A stretch of DNA of 64,000 nt, taken from assembly GCF_008085905.1 (NCBI RefSeq), contig NZ_VSFF01000009.1:124001-188000 (forward strand). Direction: 5' to 3'. Source of the stretch: Actinomadura syzygii (GTDB lineage Bacteria > Actinomycetota > Actinomycetes > Streptosporangiales > Streptosporangiaceae). Below the pieces are notes generated by a model. It saw only the letters and a list, made by a program, of their open reading frames with translations, was not told the DNA's origin and did no database searches. Both the position numbers and the translations under genes were made by a program. Positions within the stretch are counted from its first letter, which is position 1, and every line of letters begins with the position of its first letter. Shown in pieces: positions 34,251 through 42,684 of this stretch.

Positions 34251-34278
34251 CCCCCTCGCCCGCATGCGGACGAGGGGG
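34251..34278. terminator. Strong hairpin upstream of collagen-like gene
   Basis: Arms CCCCCTCG (34251-34258) and CGAGGGGG (34271-34278) enclose CCGCATGCGG, giving a nearly continuous 13-bp stem. It lies between the SDR stop and the collagen-like start. It could terminate SDR transcription or shape the 5' leader of the next gene. Confidence 0.5.
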
Positions 34279-34317
34279 TTCGTCCGTATTCAGCCGAACA
34301 ATTCACGGGGGACGGAA

Positions 34318-34920
34318 ATGAGACGGAAGCCCACAGCCCTTCTGAGACGTGTCGCCGTACCGGCGGTGACCGCGGCGCTGCTGGCGGGAGCCGCGTCGAC
34401 GGCCCACGCGGCGGTGGTCGGGGGCGGCGACGGAGAGCACCCCTGCAAGCACGCCTGCCCGCCGGGAAAGCCCGGACCGACGGGCCCCGCGGGTGCAACG
34501 GGCCCCACCGGTCCGGAAGGGCAGGCGGGTGCAACGGGCCCCACCGGCCCGGAAGGGCTGACAGGCGCGACAGGCCCCACGGGTCCGGAAGGGCTGACAG
34601 GGGCAACGGGAGCCACCGGTCCGCAAGGGCTGACAGGGGCTACAGGGGCGACGGGTCCTGCGGGACCGACCCAGCCGACCGAGATCGTCCGGCAGACCTA
34701 CACGTTGACGTCCGGGCTCAACACGGGAACCGCGACCTGCCCGGCCAGAACCGTCATCACGGGCGGTGGCGTGGTGACGCCCCTCGGAGGCAACAACCTC
34801 ACCGCGCAGCAGTACGAGTCCTTCCCGTCCACTGAGAGCACGTGGACCGTGTCCTTCAACAATTCAGCGGGCACGACGGGTTCCTACACGGTCTATGCCG
34901 TGTGCATCCCCATCTCCTAA
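34318..34920 (+). CDS. Secreted collagen-like repeat protein
   Basis: 200 residues. A signal peptide (MRRKPTALLRR, hydrophobic stretch, STAHA) precedes a Cys-containing spacer (HPCKHACPPG). About 27 Gly-X-Y triplets follow (GPTGPAGATG style, with PEGLTGATG repeats), roughly residues 52-125. A small C-terminal domain of about 75 residues contains two Cys. Bacterial collagen-like proteins form triple helices and are displayed or secreted; the C-terminal part may be a trimerisation head. ATG 34318 lies after a G-rich site. The repeat is Thr/Pro-rich rather than hydroxyproline-dependent. Confidence 0.9.
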   Translation: MRRKPTALLRRVAVPAVTAALLAGAASTAHAAVVGGGDGEHPCKHACPPGKPGPTGPAGATGPTGPEGQAGATGPTGPEGLTGATGPTGPEGLTGATGATGPQGLTGATGATGPAGPTQPTEIVRQTYTLTSGLNTGTATCPARTVITGGGVVTPLGGNNLTAQQYESFPSTESTWTVSFNNSAGTTGSYTVYAVCIPIS

Positions 34921-34932
34921 ACGAGTTCACAT

Positions 34933-35844
34933 TCAGGTCTCCAGGATGACCTTGCCGGGGATGCCCTTGTGCTTGGCCTGAAACGCCTCGCGCGTCTCGG
35001 CCAGGGGGTAGACCGCGCCGACGTGGGCGCGGAGGGCGCCCGACTCGGCGCGCTCCGCGAGTTCGGCGAGCTGGGCCCGGTCGGGCTCGACGATGAAGAA
35101 GACGGCGCGTCCGCCCTCGGGCTCGACCGGGGGCGGCGCGGTGACGGACACGAGCGCGCCGCCCGGCTTGACCCGGCCCGCCGACCGGGCGAGCAGCTCG
35201 CCGCCGATGGTGTCGAAGACGAGGTCGACGGGCTCGACGTCCTCGAACGCCTCCCGTTCGAGGTCGACGAAGGCGTGCGCGCCCATCTCCCGCGCGACGT
35301 CGGCGGCGCGGCCCCGTCCGGTGCCGATGACGTGCGCCCCGGCCTCCCGCGCCAACTGGACGGCGAGGACGCCCACCCCGCCGCCCGCGCCGTGCACGAC
35401 GACGGTCTGCCCGGCGGTCAGGCCGCCGTGCGTGAACAGCGCCTGCCAGGCGGTCAGCCCGGCGAGCGGCAGCGCGGCCGCCGCCGTGAACGACAGGGAC
35501 GAGGGAATCGGCGCGAGGTCGCGCGCCTCGATCGCCGCGTACTCGGCCGCCGCCCCGTCCCGGTGCCAGTCGGTCAGCCCGAAGACGCGGTCGCCCACGG
35601 CGAACCCGGTCGTGCCGTACGCGACCTCGGCGACCTCCCCGGCCACGTCGTGGGCGGGGATCGACGGCGTCCGGTCGCGTCCCGCCCGGTCGACCCACGT
35701 GCCGGGCCAGTCGAGCTCGTCCGGGACGAACCCCGCCGCCCGCACCCGCACGAGCACCTCACCGGTCGCGACGAAGGGCGTCGGCGCGTCCTCCAGCACG
35801 AGGCCGTCGCTTCCGCCGCGCTCATGAATCCGTACAGCTCTCAT
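34933..35844 (-). CDS. NADPH:quinone oxidoreductase-like (medium-chain dehydrogenase without zinc sites)
   Basis: 303 residues from ATG 35844 (MRAVRIHERGG). GroES-like N-terminal domain with PAHDVAGEVAEV, then a Rossmann domain with VVVHGAGGGVGVLAVQLA. No zinc-binding Cys cluster is present. The C terminus FQAKHKGIPGKVIL is typical of the quinone-oxidoreductase/zeta-crystallin group. An in-frame ATG at 35859 is an alternative start. It converges on the collagen-like gene with 12 bases between the stops. Confidence 0.88.
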   Translation of the reverse strand: MRAVRIHERGGSDGLVLEDAPTPFVATGEVLVRVRAAGFVPDELDWPGTWVDRAGRDRTPSIPAHDVAGEVAEVAYGTTGFAVGDRVFGLTDWHRDGAAAEYAAIEARDLAPIPSSLSFTAAAALPLAGLTAWQALFTHGGLTAGQTVVVHGAGGGVGVLAVQLAREAGAHVIGTGRGRAADVAREMGAHAFVDLEREAFEDVEPVDLVFDTIGGELLARSAGRVKPGGALVSVTAPPPVEPEGGRAVFFIVEPDRAQLAELAERAESGALRAHVGAVYPLAETREAFQAKHKGIPGKVILET

Positions 35845-35979
35845 GGAGTATCCGTTCATACGTAGGTGCACAGCCTCTAGGAAGACGATGCACCATTCAC
35901 TCCGCGTGACACCTCGGCCGAGCCTCGACGTGTCCGGCTCAGGCAGATAGAGACGTTCTGGAGCGGGCACGTTCGCTGT

Positions 35980-36222
35980 ATGGAGGAGCGAGAGGAACGG
36001 CGCGGGGACGTCCAGGAGCTGTCGGACTTCGAGCTGGTCGTGTACGAGACCGTGGCCGAGATCGACAAGGAGGGCGGGGCCGCGGACTTCGAGACGATCG
36101 GACGGCTGGTAGGCGGGCCCGAAGAGGACCTGTGGGCCGCGCTCGGGCACCTCGTGTCGATCAACCACGTCCATTCGACCGGCGACGGGTACGTGCTGGG
36201 GCCGCACGACTGGGCGCCCTGA
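35980..36222 (+). CDS. Small acidic protein of unknown function, possible winged helix
   Basis: 80 residues: a charged start (MEEREERRG), predicted helices (FELVVYETVAEID; FETIGRLVG; EDLWAALGHLVS) and a short beta-rich end (HVHSTGDGYVLG). The helix-helix-strand order resembles a small winged-helix domain, but no family is recognised. No clear ribosome site precedes the ATG, so it may be leaderless or start elsewhere. Codon use fits a real gene. Confidence 0.55.
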   Translation: MEEREERRGDVQELSDFELVVYETVAEIDKEGGAADFETIGRLVGGPEEDLWAALGHLVSINHVHSTGDGYVLGPHDWAP

Positions 36223-36283
36223 GCCGTCCCGCTGGGTGGGAGTCCCCCGGTGGGGCCACGGGCGTGCGGCAGGATGTCCCGGT

Positions 36284-37405
36284 ATGAAGCCCACCGAGGA
36301 GCAGCGAGAGCTGCGGGACGCGCTGCGGCGCCTGTTCGCGGAGCGGTCGCCGTCCGCCGAGGTGCGGCGGCTCATGGGTACGCGCGCCGGGTACGACCCC
36401 GCGCTGTGGTCGCTGATGGCCGACCAGCTCGGGCTCCAGGGGCTCGCGATCTCCGAGGCGCACGGCGGCGCCGGGTACGGGATGCGGGAGCTGGCGGTCG
36501 TGTTCGAGGAGATGGGGCGGGCCGTCGTGTGCGCCCCGTTCCTCGCGGCGGTCACGGCGGCGGCGGCGCTGGAGGCCGGGGACGGCGGCCGCGACCTGCT
36601 CCCCGGCATCGCGGACGGGACGACGATCGCCACCCTCGCCGTCGCCGAGAACGGCTCCTGGGACCTGGACGGTCTCGCGACGAGGGTCGAGGACGGCCGC
36701 CTGCGCGGCGCCAAGGACTTCGTCCTCGACGGCCACACCGCCGACCTGCTCCTCGTCGCGGCCCGTGACGAAGACGGCGACGGGGACGGCGACGGCGACG
36801 GGGACAGCGTCGGGCTCTACGCCGTCCACGGCGAGACGGCCGGGGTGACGCGGAGCCTGCTGCCGACCGTCGACCAGACGCGCAAGCTCGCCCAGGTCGC
36901 GTTCGACGGCGTCCCGGCCCGCAAGGTCGGGACGCGCGACGCCGTCCGGCGGGCCCTGGACGTCGCGGCCGTGGCGCTCGCCGCCGAGCAGCTCGGCGGC
37001 GCGCAGAAGACCCTCGACATGACCGTCGAGTACGTAAAGGTGCGGCATCAGTTCGGACGTCCCATCGGGTCGTTCCAGGCGGTGAAGCACCGCTGCGCGG
37101 ACATGTTCGTGCAGGTCGAGTCAGCCCGCTCGGCGGTGCTGAACGCGGCGACCGTGGCCGACGAGAACCCGGACGGCCTGCCCGCCGCCGCCGCGCTCGC
37201 CAAGGCGTACTGCTCGGACGCCTTCTTCCACACGGCGGGCGAGGCGATCCAGCTGCACGGCGGCATCGGCTTCACCTGGGAGCACGACGCGCACCTGTAC
37301 TTCAAGCGGGCGCAGGCGTCCCGGCAGCTGTTCGGCGCGCCCGCGAAGCACCGGGAGCGCCTCGCCGCGCTGGCCGGGCTCACGGGTGCAGCCGCAGCCC
37401 CTTGA
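36284..37405 (+). CDS. Acyl-CoA dehydrogenase
   Basis: 373 residues, normal length. N-terminal helical domain starts EEQRELRDALRRLF; the C-terminal domain has YVKVRHQFGRPIGSFQAVKHRCADM, IQLHGGIGFTWEHDAHLYFKRA, the standard ACAD signatures. It oxidises acyl-CoA thioesters with FAD. A run of Asp-Gly pairs (DGDGDGDGD) near residue 166 comes from a short GACGGC-type repeat in a surface loop. Its 3' end overlaps the convergent DUF2000 gene by 26 bases. Confidence 0.92.
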   Translation: MKPTEEQRELRDALRRLFAERSPSAEVRRLMGTRAGYDPALWSLMADQLGLQGLAISEAHGGAGYGMRELAVVFEEMGRAVVCAPFLAAVTAAAALEAGDGGRDLLPGIADGTTIATLAVAENGSWDLDGLATRVEDGRLRGAKDFVLDGHTADLLLVAARDEDGDGDGDGDGDSVGLYAVHGETAGVTRSLLPTVDQTRKLAQVAFDGVPARKVGTRDAVRRALDVAAVALAAEQLGGAQKTLDMTVEYVKVRHQFGRPIGSFQAVKHRCADMFVQVESARSAVLNAATVADENPDGLPAAAALAKAYCSDAFFHTAGEAIQLHGGIGFTWEHDAHLYFKRAQASRQLFGAPAKHRERLAALAGLTGAAAAP

Positions 37406-37790
37406 GCACCTTGTCCACGCCGTTCTTCGGGCCGTGCACGGCGAACCCGACGAGCGGCAGCGCGTCCCCCGGGACGGCGCGGACGGTCTCCCGGTTCGCC
37501 GCGTCGTGCCCGGTCTTGAACATGTCCTCGATGTAGACGGCGGTCGGCAGCTCGCGGGCGCGGGCCCGCGCGTGGGCCGCCGCGATCGCGTCGGCGGCCC
37601 CCTCGTAGACCAGGACGGGCTGCCGGAACATCGCGAGATAGGCGTTGCCGGAGGCGTCCTTGTACGGCTCGCCGATGATCCCGGGAACGCCCCCGGCGAC
37701 CGCGCTCGCCAGGAACGCCGTCACGTTGAGGCGCTGCCAGGCGGCCAGGTCGTCCCGGACGACGATCCCGATCTTGGTGTCGAAACGCAT
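37380..37790 (-). CDS. DUF2000 family protein
   Basis: 136 residues beginning MRFDTKIGIVVRDDLAAWQRLNV. Typical DUF2000 features include FLASAVAGG, the central GNAYLAMFRQPVLVY and a late GFAVHGPKNGVDKVLKGL. This family is small, soluble and of unknown role. It converges with and overlaps the acyl-CoA dehydrogenase gene by 26 bases. Confidence 0.8.
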   Translation of the reverse strand: MRFDTKIGIVVRDDLAAWQRLNVTAFLASAVAGGVPGIIGEPYKDASGNAYLAMFRQPVLVYEGAADAIAAAHARARARELPTAVYIEDMFKTGHDAANRETVRAVPGDALPLVGFAVHGPKNGVDKVLKGLRLHP

Positions 37791-37867
37791 GCCGTCCAGG
37801 ATCGCGCCGCGCCCGCCGGGCCGTCTTGAACGCTCGTGCGCGCGACTCGTGCGCCAGACTGGACGGC

Positions 37868-37901
37868 GTGGAGTGGAGCAGGTAGTGGAGTGGAGCAGGT
37901 A
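37868..37901. repeat. Perfect 17-bp direct repeat over AraC-type start codon
   Basis: GTGGAGTGGAGCAGGTA occurs at 37868-37884 and again at 37885-37901. Each copy brings its own GTG and GGAG-like sequence, creating competing in-frame GTG starts at 37873 and 37885. Confidence 0.95.
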
Positions 37902-38703
37902 CTGGCGGTCGGCCGACCGTCCGCTTGAGGCGATGCACGCGCGCTTCGAGCGGCACGCCTACCACCGGCACAGCCACGAGACGTACTCGTTCGGCGTCAC
38001 CGAGGACGGCTACCAGGCGTTCCGCTGCCGGGGCGGCGCGCACACCAGCGCGGCCGGGATGGTCATCGCGTTCAACCCGGACGACCCGCACGACGGCCAT
38101 CCCGCAGACGAGCTGGGCTTCACCTACCGGATCGTGCACATCGGCCCTGAGCTGGTGGCCGACGTGCTGGCCGACATCGCCGACCGTCCGACCGGGCTGC
38201 CGCTGTTCGACTCGCCCGTCGTGGCCGATCCCGTCCTGGCGCGGAACCTGCGCGGGCTGCACGCGGCGCTGCTGGACGGCGCGTCCGCCCTGCGCAGGGA
38301 CGAACTGCTCACCGCGGCGGTCGGCGCGATGGCGGCGCGGGCGTCGACGCGGGCATCGACGCGGCGGCTGCGCGCGTCCACCGCGACCGGCGCGGTGGAG
38401 CGGGCGCGGCGGCGCCTGGAGGACTCCTACCTGGACGACGTCGGCGCCGACGACCTCGCGCGGGCGGCGGGATGCAGCCGGTTCGCGCTGTACCGGGGCT
38501 TCCGCCGCGCGTACGGGATGGCGCCGAGCGACTATCGGCGCCAGCTCCGCCTCCGCGCGGCGCGGCGGCGGCTGGCGCGCGGCGACGCGATCGGGGACGT
38601 GGCCGCCGCGACGGGGTTCGCCGACCAGGCCCATCTGACGCGGTGGTTCGTCCGCTGCTACGGCATGACGCCCGGCGGGTTCCGGGGCGCTCGCACCGAC
38701 TAG
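37885..38703 (+). CDS. AraC-family transcriptional regulator
   Basis: 272 residues from GTG 37885, which follows GGAGCAGGTA. The N-terminal cupin-like sensor domain contains HAYHRHSHETYSFGV. The C-terminal region has two helix-turn-helix units: LARAAGCSRFALYRGFRRAYGMAPSDYR and IGDVAAATGFADQAHLTRWFVRCYGMTPGGFR. Effector unknown; the divergent DUF2000 gene is a plausible target. Start choice is uncertain because of the duplicated start region. Confidence 0.9.
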   Translation: MEWSRYWRSADRPLEAMHARFERHAYHRHSHETYSFGVTEDGYQAFRCRGGAHTSAAGMVIAFNPDDPHDGHPADELGFTYRIVHIGPELVADVLADIADRPTGLPLFDSPVVADPVLARNLRGLHAALLDGASALRRDELLTAAVGAMAARASTRASTRRLRASTATGAVERARRRLEDSYLDDVGADDLARAAGCSRFALYRGFRRAYGMAPSDYRRQLRLRAARRRLARGDAIGDVAAATGFADQAHLTRWFVRCYGMTPGGFRGARTD

Positions 38704-38725
38704 GCGAGTGGGCGATTAGGGAAGA

Positions 38726-39733
38726 ATGCCGCCCATGAGACGGGCGAGCGGGGCGATCTTCGGGCTGGCGTACGGCGACTCCCTGGGCGCGCCGACGGAA
38801 TTCCTCGACATGAAGCAGATCCGGAGGCGTTTCGGCGAGCACGGCCCGACCCAGCTCAACGGCGACCCGGCGCTCGTCACCGACGACACGCAGATGACGA
38901 TCGCGGTGGGCCTCGCGCTCCTCGACGCCCTGGAGAACCCGCCGTTCACCCCGGACCTGATCACGCCGATGTGGCGGCGGCGGTTCGTCGACTGGCTGAA
39001 CAGCCCGGACAACGACCGCGCCCCCGGCAACACCTGCCTGCGCGCGTGCCGCGGGCTGGCCGCCGGGAAGCCGTGGGTGGACGCCACCGTGGCGGGGTCG
39101 AAGGGCTGCGGCGCGAACATGCGGGTCGCGCCGGTCGGCCTCGCCCCCGGGCTTTCGGACGAGACGCGGGCGGGCGCGTCCCAGCTCCAGGCGGCGCTGA
39201 CCCACGGGCATCCGACCGGGCTCGCCGCCAGCGAGCTGACCGCGTTCGCCGTGCGGTGGCTGGCGGACGGCATGGACCCGTCCGACCTGCCGGGCGCGCT
39301 CCGCGAACGCTGCCACGACCAGCGCGCGGTCTACCACGAGCGGTGGCTCGGCGGCCTGTGGCGGCGATCCGGCGCGGGCTCCCCCGAGGCGTTCGTCGCG
39401 CGCGGCTGGGACGAGTGCCTCGGCCGCCTCGACGCCCTGGACGCGGCCCTCGCCCGCGCCGACCGGTCGTCCGACCCATGCGAGATCACCGGGGCGGGCT
39501 GGACGGCGGACGAGGCCCTCGCCACCGGCCTGCTCTGCTTCCTCCTCTTCCCGGACGAGCCGGTCGAGGCGATCCGGCGCGGCGCGGCGAGCTCCGGCGA
39601 CTCCGACTCGATCGCGTGCCTGGCGGGCGCGTTCGCGGGCGCGCGCCTCGGCCTCGCCGCCTGGCCGGACGAGTGGGCGTCCCGCATCGAGTACGCCGAC
39701 GACCTCGCGAGGATCGGCGCGGCCTGGGACTGA
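38726..39733 (+). CDS. ADP-ribosylglycohydrolase family protein
   Basis: 335 residues. Metal-binding motifs of the family are visible: GDSLGAPTEF near the N terminus, TDDTQMTIA (about residues 52-60) and the C-terminal SSGDSDSIACLAGAFAGA. Members (DraG, ARH, Tri1-like) remove ADP-ribose from proteins or small molecules. No ADP-ribosyltransferase is adjacent. ATG 38726 and ATG 38735 are both possible starts. Confidence 0.9.
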   Translation: MPPMRRASGAIFGLAYGDSLGAPTEFLDMKQIRRRFGEHGPTQLNGDPALVTDDTQMTIAVGLALLDALENPPFTPDLITPMWRRRFVDWLNSPDNDRAPGNTCLRACRGLAAGKPWVDATVAGSKGCGANMRVAPVGLAPGLSDETRAGASQLQAALTHGHPTGLAASELTAFAVRWLADGMDPSDLPGALRERCHDQRAVYHERWLGGLWRRSGAGSPEAFVARGWDECLGRLDALDAALARADRSSDPCEITGAGWTADEALATGLLCFLLFPDEPVEAIRRGAASSGDSDSIACLAGAFAGARLGLAAWPDEWASRIEYADDLARIGAAWD

Positions 39734-39736
39734 CGG

Positions 39737-40159
39737 TCACAGGGACGCCGTCCAGCCCGTCCAGGCGTCGATCGTGATGGCGATGACCGGGCCCTCCGGC
39801 GGGCGCTCCCGGTACTGCGCGTAGCGGTCGGCCAGCAGGCGGACGGGCTCGGCCGTCCGCGCGGGGTCGTCGACGACGGCGGCGTGCCCGTCGACGCGGA
39901 CCCACCAGAGGCGGTCCCAGTCGTCCTCGTAGTGGTCGGCGAGCAGCGCGACGCGCGGGTTGGCGCGGACGTTGGCGAGCCTCCGCAGGTCCCGCGTGCC
40001 CTTCGGCTTGTGGTCGACCGCCGTGTAGACGGCCCCGCGGTGGACGGCGAACGTCACCGGGACGAGGTGCGGCCGCCCGTCCTCCGCCACGGTCGCGAGG
40101 CGCGCGACCGGGACCGTCGTCAGCAGCCGGCGCGCCTCGCCGGACGACAGCTTCGGCAC
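39737..40159 (-). CDS. PPOX-class, probable F420-dependent oxidoreductase-like protein
   Basis: 140 residues from GTG 40159. Split-barrel flavin/F420-binding fold: RLATVAEDGRPHLVPVTF, AVDHKPKGTRDLRRLANVRANPRVALLADHY, and DWDRLWWVRVDGHA. Length and motif order match the Rv1155-like actinobacterial group. Only three bases separate its stop from the convergent ADP-ribosylglycohydrolase stop. Substrate unknown. Confidence 0.85.
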   Translation of the reverse strand: MPKLSSGEARRLLTTVPVARLATVAEDGRPHLVPVTFAVHRGAVYTAVDHKPKGTRDLRRLANVRANPRVALLADHYEDDWDRLWWVRVDGHAAVVDDPARTAEPVRLLADRYAQYRERPPEGPVIAITIDAWTGWTASL

Positions 40160-40203
40160 GTCCCCAGCGTCCCACGCCCGGCCCTGATGATCAGCACGGG
40201 CGA

Positions 40204-40842
40204 TCACCACGGTTCGGGCGGGGTCAGGCCGCGCTCCACCACCTTCGCCAGCTCCTCGTCCGTCAGGACGCGCGGCTCCCCGATCGCCTTCGCCCGCACG
40301 TACACGCCGCACAACCACTCCAGGAGGCGCGCGTTCTCGAACGCCTCCTCCAGGTCGCGGCCGATCGCGACGCCGCCGTGGTTGGCCATCAGCGCGGCCC
40401 GCCTGCCCCCGGCCATGGCCGCGCGGACGTTCTCCGCCAGCTCCGGCGTCCCGTAGGTGGCGTACTCGGCGACCTTCACCACGCCGCCCAGCAGGAGCGT
40501 GTTGTAGTGGATCGGCGGCAGCTCGGTCATCGTCGTCGCGACGACCGCCCCGTAGGTCGAGTGGGTGTGGACGACGGCCGCCGCCGGGGTCGCCTCGTAC
40601 AGGGCGAGGTGCATGGGCGTCTCGGACGACGGCGCCCGCTCCCCCTCGACCCGGCGTCCGGACATCGACACGACGGGGCAGTCGGCGGGCTCCATCCGGT
40701 CGAGCATCATCCCGCCCGGCGTGACCGCGACGAGGTCGCCGACGCGGACGCTGACGTTGCCGGACGTCCCCGCGACCAGACCGGTTTCGGCCAGCCGCCT
40801 CCCGGTCGCGACTATTTCGTCCCTTTCCTGCGCCAAGAGCAT
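40204..40842 (-). CDS. Class II aldolase / L-fuculose-phosphate aldolase-like
   Basis: 212 residues from ATG 40842 (AAAGG 8 bases upstream; in-frame GTG 40857 and TTG 40863 are alternatives). Class II aldolase features: GTSGNVSVR, SSETPMHLALYE, zinc-binding VVHTHSTYG, and MANHGGVAIG with a later His/Glu pair. Family members cleave sugar phosphates or act as epimerases. The divergent PfkB-type kinase suggests a small sugar-phosphate route. Confidence 0.88.
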   Translation of the reverse strand: MLLAQERDEIVATGRRLAETGLVAGTSGNVSVRVGDLVAVTPGGMMLDRMEPADCPVVSMSGRRVEGERAPSSETPMHLALYEATPAAAVVHTHSTYGAVVATTMTELPPIHYNTLLLGGVVKVAEYATYGTPELAENVRAAMAGGRRAALMANHGGVAIGRDLEEAFENARLLEWLCGVYVRAKAIGEPRVLTDEELAKVVERGLTPPEPW

Positions 40843-40913
40843 ACGAATGCCTTTCACGTTCAACTTACCCGCCGGTTAGGCTACGGCCCTGACGATCTTC
40901 GAGAGGTCTGGTC

Positions 40914-41831
40914 ATGACGGTCGTGACAGTGGGCGCGCACATCCTCGACGTGCTCGCCCGCCCCGTGCGGGGCATCCCGGACGGGCAGGACGCCGTCGTG
41001 GTGGACGAGATCAGGGTCACCGCGGCGGGCGCCGCCGCCGGGACCGCCGTGGCGCTCGCCCGGCTCGGCAACGACGTGATCTCGGTCGGCGCGATCGGCG
41101 ACGACGACCTCGGCGACCTGCTCGTCGCCATCATGACCCGGAACGGGGTGGACGTGCGCGGGCTCGTCCGCCGCACCGCCGACCCGACGAGCGCCTCCGT
41201 GCTGCCGATCCGGCCGGACGGCGGGCGGCCGAGCCTCCACCTGCCCGGCGCGAACCTCACGCTCACCGCGGGCTCGGTCGGGTCCGGCCTGCTCGGCGCG
41301 GCGCGCGTCGTCCACGTCGGCGGGCCGGACGTCACGGCCGGGCTCAACGACCCCGCGTTCTTCGCGATGCTCGCGGCGGCCCGCGAGACCGGCACCGTGG
41401 TCACCCTGGACCTCCTGTCCAACCTCCCCGACCTGCTCCAGAGCGCCGCCTCGTTCCTGCCGCACGTCGACCACTTCCTGCCGAACGAGGAGCAGGCGGC
41501 GGCGATGACCGGCGAGGACGACCCCGAGAAGGCCGCCCGCGCCCTCCTCGCGCGCGGCCCGTCCACCGTCGTCGTGACGCTCGGCGGGGACGGCAGCATC
41601 GTCGCGACCGCCGCGGGCGTGCACCGGCTGCCCGCCCTGCCCGTCGAGGTCGTCGACACCACCGGCTGCGGCGACGCCTACTGCGCCGGGTTCATCACGG
41701 GCCTCGCGCACGGGCGCGACGTCCTGGAGGCGGCGCGCTGGGGCACGGCCGCCGCCGCGACCGTCGCGCAGGGCCTCGGCTCCGACGCCTGCCTCACCGA
41801 CCTGGACGCCGTGCTCGCCCTCCTCAACTGA
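40914..41831 (+). CDS. PfkB-family carbohydrate kinase
   Basis: 305 residues. N-terminal ribokinase-like AAGTAVALARLGNDV and SVGAIGDDDLG, and the C-terminal phosphate-transfer motif DTTGCGDAYCAGF with catalytic Asp (Cys replaces the common Ala). It would phosphorylate a sugar or nucleoside. It is divergent from the aldolase gene by 71 bases, consistent with shared control of a sugar degradation pair. Confidence 0.9.
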   Translation: MTVVTVGAHILDVLARPVRGIPDGQDAVVVDEIRVTAAGAAAGTAVALARLGNDVISVGAIGDDDLGDLLVAIMTRNGVDVRGLVRRTADPTSASVLPIRPDGGRPSLHLPGANLTLTAGSVGSGLLGAARVVHVGGPDVTAGLNDPAFFAMLAAARETGTVVTLDLLSNLPDLLQSAASFLPHVDHFLPNEEQAAAMTGEDDPEKAARALLARGPSTVVVTLGGDGSIVATAAGVHRLPALPVEVVDTTGCGDAYCAGFITGLAHGRDVLEAARWGTAAAATVAQGLGSDACLTDLDAVLALLN

Positions 41832-41840
41832 CCCGGCGCG

Positions 41841-42491
41841 TCAGACCGCCCGGTCCCCGGTCGGCACGCGCGCCCTCCCGGCGAGGACGGCGTCGGCCGC
41901 GCCCGCGAGCTGCTCCAGCCGCGACACCTCCGACCGGTGGAACGGCGGCGCGGACGTCCGCGCCACCACGAGCGCGAGCGCGCCCTTCGCCAGCGGGCAG
42001 ATCGCGTAGTGCGCGCCGTCCGGGCCGGTGAAGGCGCGCGGGCGCAGCGGCAGCAGCTCCGGCGGGACGGCCCGCGCGGCGGACGCGCTCGCGTGGACGA
42101 CCACCGCCTCCCCGGCGGGGCCCGGCTGGGCGAGGCACGCCCAGTCGGCGCTGAGGATCGCCGGGACGGCGTCCGCGAGGGTCTCCGCGCCGCGCTCCGG
42201 CACGGCCGCGACCTGCCCGATCACGGCGGCGTCCGGGTGGGCGCCGAGCGGTTCGGCGGTCGGCCAGACCCCGACGAGCTCCACGCCGGGCACCGAGCCG
42301 AGGCCGTCCGCCAGCCGGTCCACGGCCGCGCCCGCGGGCCACTCGACGGTGAAGTCGTCCAGCGCCCGGCCGTGGCCGCGCTCCAGCACCGCCATCTGCA
42401 CGACGTCCGCGCCGGCCGCGCCCATCGTCCGCGCCACCCGTCCCAGCGAGCCGGGACGGTCCGCCAGCCGGACGCGAATCCGCAACAACAT
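41841..42491 (-). CDS. ACT-domain protein
   Basis: 216 residues from ATG 42491 (GGAGG upstream). The N-terminal ACT domain (LLRIRVRLADRPGSLGRVARTMGAAGADVVQM, about residues 2-75) normally binds amino acids. The C-terminal ~130 residues look like a degraded GAF-type sensor (HYAICPLAKGALALVVART). A ligand-sensing regulator without a DNA-binding domain. Converges with the PfkB gene, 9 bases between stops. Confidence 0.75.
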   Translation of the reverse strand: MLLRIRVRLADRPGSLGRVARTMGAAGADVVQMAVLERGHGRALDDFTVEWPAGAAVDRLADGLGSVPGVELVGVWPTAEPLGAHPDAAVIGQVAAVPERGAETLADAVPAILSADWACLAQPGPAGEAVVVHASASAARAVPPELLPLRPRAFTGPDGAHYAICPLAKGALALVVARTSAPPFHRSEVSRLEQLAGAADAVLAGRARVPTGDRAV

Positions 42492-42684
42492 CGCCACCTC
42501 CGGTTCCCCCACGTTTCCCCCAGGGTCGGCGAAAACCGTTTCCGTCGTGTTACGCAATGGTGTCGGACGGAGAAAACGCTGCCTGCGTCGGTGCTGGAAC
42601 GGGGGGCGGGAGTCAAACTAGAGTCCAGTGAAGGTCATCAGCCGACCTATCGCCTCTTGCCGCCCAGCATTAAGGTGACTGCAC

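Noticed and set aside
38726..40159. Toxin-antitoxin or ADP-ribosylation defence pair
   Set aside because: The ADP-ribosylglycohydrolase has no neighbouring transferase; the next gene is an F420/FMN split-barrel protein.
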